A DNA stretch of 38,535 nucleotides from a bacterium (GTDB lineage: Bacteria; Myxococcota_A; UBA9042), in NCBI GenBank assembly GCA_030425545.1, contig JAUIAC010000023.1:1-38535 (forward strand), given 5' to 3'. Shown here piece after piece: positions 36,121 to 38,535 of the stretch. Made by a program: the position numbers and the translations under genes. Position 1 is the first letter of the stretch, and every line of letters begins with the position of its first letter. The notes under the pieces are model-generated. The model worked only from the letters and a program-made list of their open reading frames with translations, ran no database searches and was not told the origin of the DNA.

Positions 36121-37461
36121 TCAGAGCGTGAACAGCAGCTCGGACAGCAACGCGCCGGGGAGCCGCATGCTGCTCGTGGAGCGCGCGCCGTAGGTGTCGC
36201 TCGACAGGAGCAGCTCACGCTCGGCGCTGAGCGCCTCGAGCGAGCCGCCCAAGATGCGCTCGACCGTGTCGTCGAAGCGCATCACCGAGAGCGGCGCCAC
36301 GACCTCGCCGCCCTCCACCCACAGCGTCGCAAAGCGGGTCATGCCGGTCAGGCGCCCTGCGGGCCTGTCGGACCAGTTCGTGTACCAGAGGTTGCCGACC
36401 CACACGCCCGTGCCGAGCGCAGCCAGGACGTCGGCGGAGGGCAGGGTGCCGGGCGCCATGGCCAGCGAGTCCGGTGACTCGCCGGCGCCTGTCGTGACCA
36501 GGCCGAACTCGCGAGCGGAGCGCGGCGACACCAGACAGCCGGCGTGCCTTCCGTCGCGGATGAGGTCGACGGTGTCGGGTCGCCGGAACCCAGCCGCGCC
36601 GAAGGGGGCCGCCACCCCGCCCGCCACGTCTTCCGAGAGGGTGACCGCCGGGCTCAGCTGGGCGCGGCCGTCCACCAACCGCTGCAGGGCGCTGTGGTGC
36701 GTGCGCTGTGACTTGGCGCCGAAGCTGTCCCAGGCCAAGAGGCCCAGGACCTCCCCCAGCGCCGTGGGGGTCAGCCAGGCCCGCACCGCCCCCGGTGGCA
36801 CCTTGTGCGCCGGGCGGCGGAGCACAGCGAGCTGCGTCACCGCGGCGCGCACGCGCTGGGCCAGCACGTCGGGGTCGAAGCGCATGCCGGCGTAGTCGGA
36901 CTTCACCGCCTTGTCGCCACCAGCGTGCACGCTGAAGTCGAGGTGGAAGGCGTGGCGCGCGTGAAAGCTGCGCTGTCCATACGAGCTCGCAAAGCCAGTA
37001 CACACGGGACCAGACGCCCAGATCCCGACGAGGTCCGCGTCGCCTGCCGCGTCGATCAGCCCAGCGAGCGCGACCTGGCTGGGCGGCAGGCTGTCCGCGC
37101 CGATGTCGACGACGCCCTCCGTGGCTTCGCACAGCAGCAGGTGCGGATCTGCGGGCACGTGGGTCAGGTCCGCGCGCATGGTCGCGACGGCCTCGGCCGC
37201 GCGCGCCAGGTCGGTGGCCAGGTCGCCGGTGAGCGAGAGCGTGGTCGCGCTCTGGCGATCGTTGGCGCTCAGCTTCAGGGTCACCACCGCTTGCCAGACA
37301 TGCCCCGCCTGCCGGACCTGCGCACCGTTGAAACGGACGAAGTCGCTCGACTCGGCCCCGAGGGACGCCGTGAGCGCCTCCTCCGGCCGCAGCTGGGTCA
37401 TGAGCCGGGTGACCCACGCGTCGAAGTGGTCGCGCTGCCGCGCCGCGAAGCCCGCGCTCAC
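36121..37461 (-). CDS. TldE/PmbA-type subunit of the TldD/TldE protease
   Basis: 446-residue partner of TldD. In E. coli the TldD/TldE heterodimer degrades unfolded peptides and trims microcin B17 and the CcdA antitoxin. The C-terminal PmbA/TldA signature is clear (LWYTNWSDRPAGRLTGMTRFATLWVEGG, cited here in parts: LWYTNWSDRPAG, LTGMTRFA, PLSVMRFDDTVERILGG). The zinc motif is absent, as expected for the non-metal subunit. Its GTG start overlaps the tldD stop as GTGA, so expression is coupled. No obvious peptide precursor lies nearby. The usual symbol would be pmbA/tldE. Confidence 0.88.
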   Translation of the reverse strand: MSAGFAARQRDHFDAWVTRLMTQLRPEEALTASLGAESSDFVRFNGAQVRQAGHVWQAVVTLKLSANDRQSATTLSLTGDLATDLARAAEAVATMRADLTHVPADPHLLLCEATEGVVDIGADSLPPSQVALAGLIDAAGDADLVGIWASGPVCTGFASSYGQRSFHARHAFHLDFSVHAGGDKAVKSDYAGMRFDPDVLAQRVRAAVTQLAVLRRPAHKVPPGAVRAWLTPTALGEVLGLLAWDSFGAKSQRTHHSALQRLVDGRAQLSPAVTLSEDVAGGVAAPFGAAGFRRPDTVDLIRDGRHAGCLVSPRSAREFGLVTTGAGESPDSLAMAPGTLPSADVLAALGTGVWVGNLWYTNWSDRPAGRLTGMTRFATLWVEGGEVVAPLSVMRFDDTVERILGGSLEALSAERELLLSSDTYGARSTSSMRLPGALLSELLFTL

Positions 37462-38535
37462 GAGACACCTCCGAACACCGAGACCTCAGCGAAGTGGCAC
37501 ATGGGCGTCGCGTGGCCCACCCGCACCGCCTGGTTGGGCTCGCCCTTGCCGCAGTAGGGCGAGCCGTGCAGCTGCCAGGTCGTGGCGTCGCCGACCGCGA
37601 CCAGGTTCCGCCAGAACGTCGCCGAGATGCCGCGATAGTTCGGTTTCTTCACGACCTCGCGAAGCTCTCCGTTCTCGATGCGTTGGCCCCACTCGCAGCC
37701 AAACTGGAACTTGTTGCGCGAGTCGTCGATGGACCAGCTCGTGTTGGCCCGCATCAGCACGCCCCGCTCCACCCCAGCGATGAGCTCGGCCTCGCTCTTG
37801 TCACCGGGCTCGAGGTTCAGGTTCGCCATGCGGTCGATGGTTGGGCGGTTCCAGCTGGTGGCGCGGCTGCTGGCGACGCCGGGGAGCCCGGCCCTGGCTT
37901 GAGAGCGCGCGCCTCCCAGCGGCCGCAGCAGGGTGCCGCGCTCGATGAGGTGCACCCGCTCTGCGCCGAGGCCGTCGTCGTCCCACCCGTAGCTGGCGAA
38001 CTCTCCAGACACCGACGGATCGAAGGTGACGTTGAGCAGCTCGGAGCCGTATTGGTAGGACCCGAACATCTCGGGCGTCACGAAGCTGGTGCCGGCGTAG
38101 TTGCGCTCGTCGCCCAGGATGCGATCCAGCTCGATGGGGTGGCCGATGCTCTCGTGCACCTGCAGCACCATCTGATCGGGCGCCAGGAGCACGTCCATGA
38201 CGCCGGTGGGGCAGGGTGGGGCCGCCAGCAGCTGCAGCGCCTCCGACGCGACGACGGGCGCCTGCGCCGCGTAGCCGATGTCCGCCAGCACCTCCCAGCC
38301 CCCTTGGCGACACACCCCCCGCCCGCCGAGCGTGCGCAGCTGAGCGTCGTCGCCGTCCGCCGCGGTCGCCGCCAGGTCCGGCACCAGCAGCTCCGTCTCC
38401 TGCACCACGTGGGCCCCCGCGGTGCTCACCAGCAGGGCCTCGGCGCGCGTGTGCCAGAGCGCAGCCTCCCGATCGACGATGCGCGGACTGACGTTGAGCG
38501 CCTGGTCTGCGTCGCGCAGCAAGGCCAGCTTGTCG
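37458..38535 (-). CDS. tldD: TldD-type zinc protease subunit (N-terminus beyond right edge)
   Basis: Catalytic metallopeptidase subunit of TldD/TldE. The zinc motif HESIGH (HExxxH) is encoded near 38140-38160 within VLQVHESIGHPIELDR, and the third ligand is probably the Cys of GSPYCGKGEP near the C-terminus, as in E. coli TldD. GDERNYAGTSFVTP and GVLMRANTSWSIDDSRNKF also fit. The frame is open to the window end, so about 100 N-terminal residues are probably missing; an internal Met near 38522 is not the true start. Translationally coupled to the TldE gene by a 4-bp overlap. Confidence 0.92.
   Translation of the reverse strand, partial: DKLALLRDADQALNVSPRIVDREAALWHTRAEALLVSTAGAHVVQETELLVPDLAATAADGDDAQLRTLGGRGVCRQGGWEVLADIGYAAQAPVVASEALQLLAAPPCPTGVMDVLLAPDQMVLQVHESIGHPIELDRILGDERNYAGTSFVTPEMFGSYQYGSELLNVTFDPSVSGEFASYGWDDDGLGAERVHLIERGTLLRPLGGARSQARAGLPGVASSRATSWNRPTIDRMANLNLEPGDKSEAELIAGVERGVLMRANTSWSIDDSRNKFQFGCEWGQRIENGELREVVKKPNYRGISATFWRNLVAVGDATTWQLHGSPYCGKGEPNQAVRVGHATPMCHFAEVSVFGGVS

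Overview
The window is a strongly GC-rich, gene-dense bacterial chromosome segment with 20 genes, two of them cut by the window ends. The gene set points to the Myxococcota/Bradymonadota branch of the former Deltaproteobacteria: a cytosolic Hanks-type kinase with a long Ala/Pro/Arg tail, many lipoproteins, Asp-Ala-Gly linkers, a MopE-type metal motif, a giant cysteine-repeat surface protein, and GTG/TTG starts. This assignment is inferred from gene content only. No rRNA, tRNA, insertion sequence, CRISPR array or prophage gene was recognised.

Left part (1-7071, minus strand): a purine biosynthesis cluster read right to left, purQ-purA-purB-purC-purF-purD. purB/purC and purC/purF overlap by 4 bp. 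Together the genes cover the PRPP-to-phosphoribosylamine step, GAR and FGAM synthesis (in part), SAICAR formation, both adenylosuccinate lyase steps and adenylosuccinate synthesis. purL, purM, purN and purH are not in the window. PurB and PurC resemble the animal/yeast forms, and PurQ carries a Lys-rich insertion.

Middle left (7072-11016): a divergent 336-bp intergenic region, a MaoC/PhaJ-like enoyl-CoA hydratase, a two-gene unit (ACMSD, then a kynurenine formamidase-like cyclase) suggesting tryptophan/kynurenine catabolism, and a nucleotide-sugar epimerase.

Middle (11059-25709): an MrfA/Hrq1-type repair helicase and an unclassified receiver/PAS-like protein on the minus strand. A rightward series then starts only 3 bp from the receiver-like gene's start codon: a GT-C membrane glycosyltransferase, a GH13 lipoprotein coupled to it by an ATGA overlap, and a 2,208-residue lipoprotein. 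That lipoprotein has an Asp-rich stalk, a MopE motif, 33 tandem 51-residue units (66 half-repeats of the Dictyostelium CTDC type) and a fibrinogen-like C-terminal domain. It is the most remarkable object here. The three genes could form a cell-surface/adhesion module, which is inference.

Right part (25732-38535): the RNA 2',3'-cyclic phosphodiesterase ThpR, an FAD-dependent oxidoreductase, a DUF4920 lipoprotein plus PepSY-type membrane protein pair facing a Tll0287-like single-haem lipoprotein (possibly a periplasmic metal/redox set), the Ser/Thr kinase, a lipase-like lipoprotein, an SH3-like lipoprotein, exonuclease III, and a TldE-TldD protease pair running off the right edge. Convergent gene pairs are separated by only 3-42 bp and I see no classical hairpin-plus-T-run terminator.
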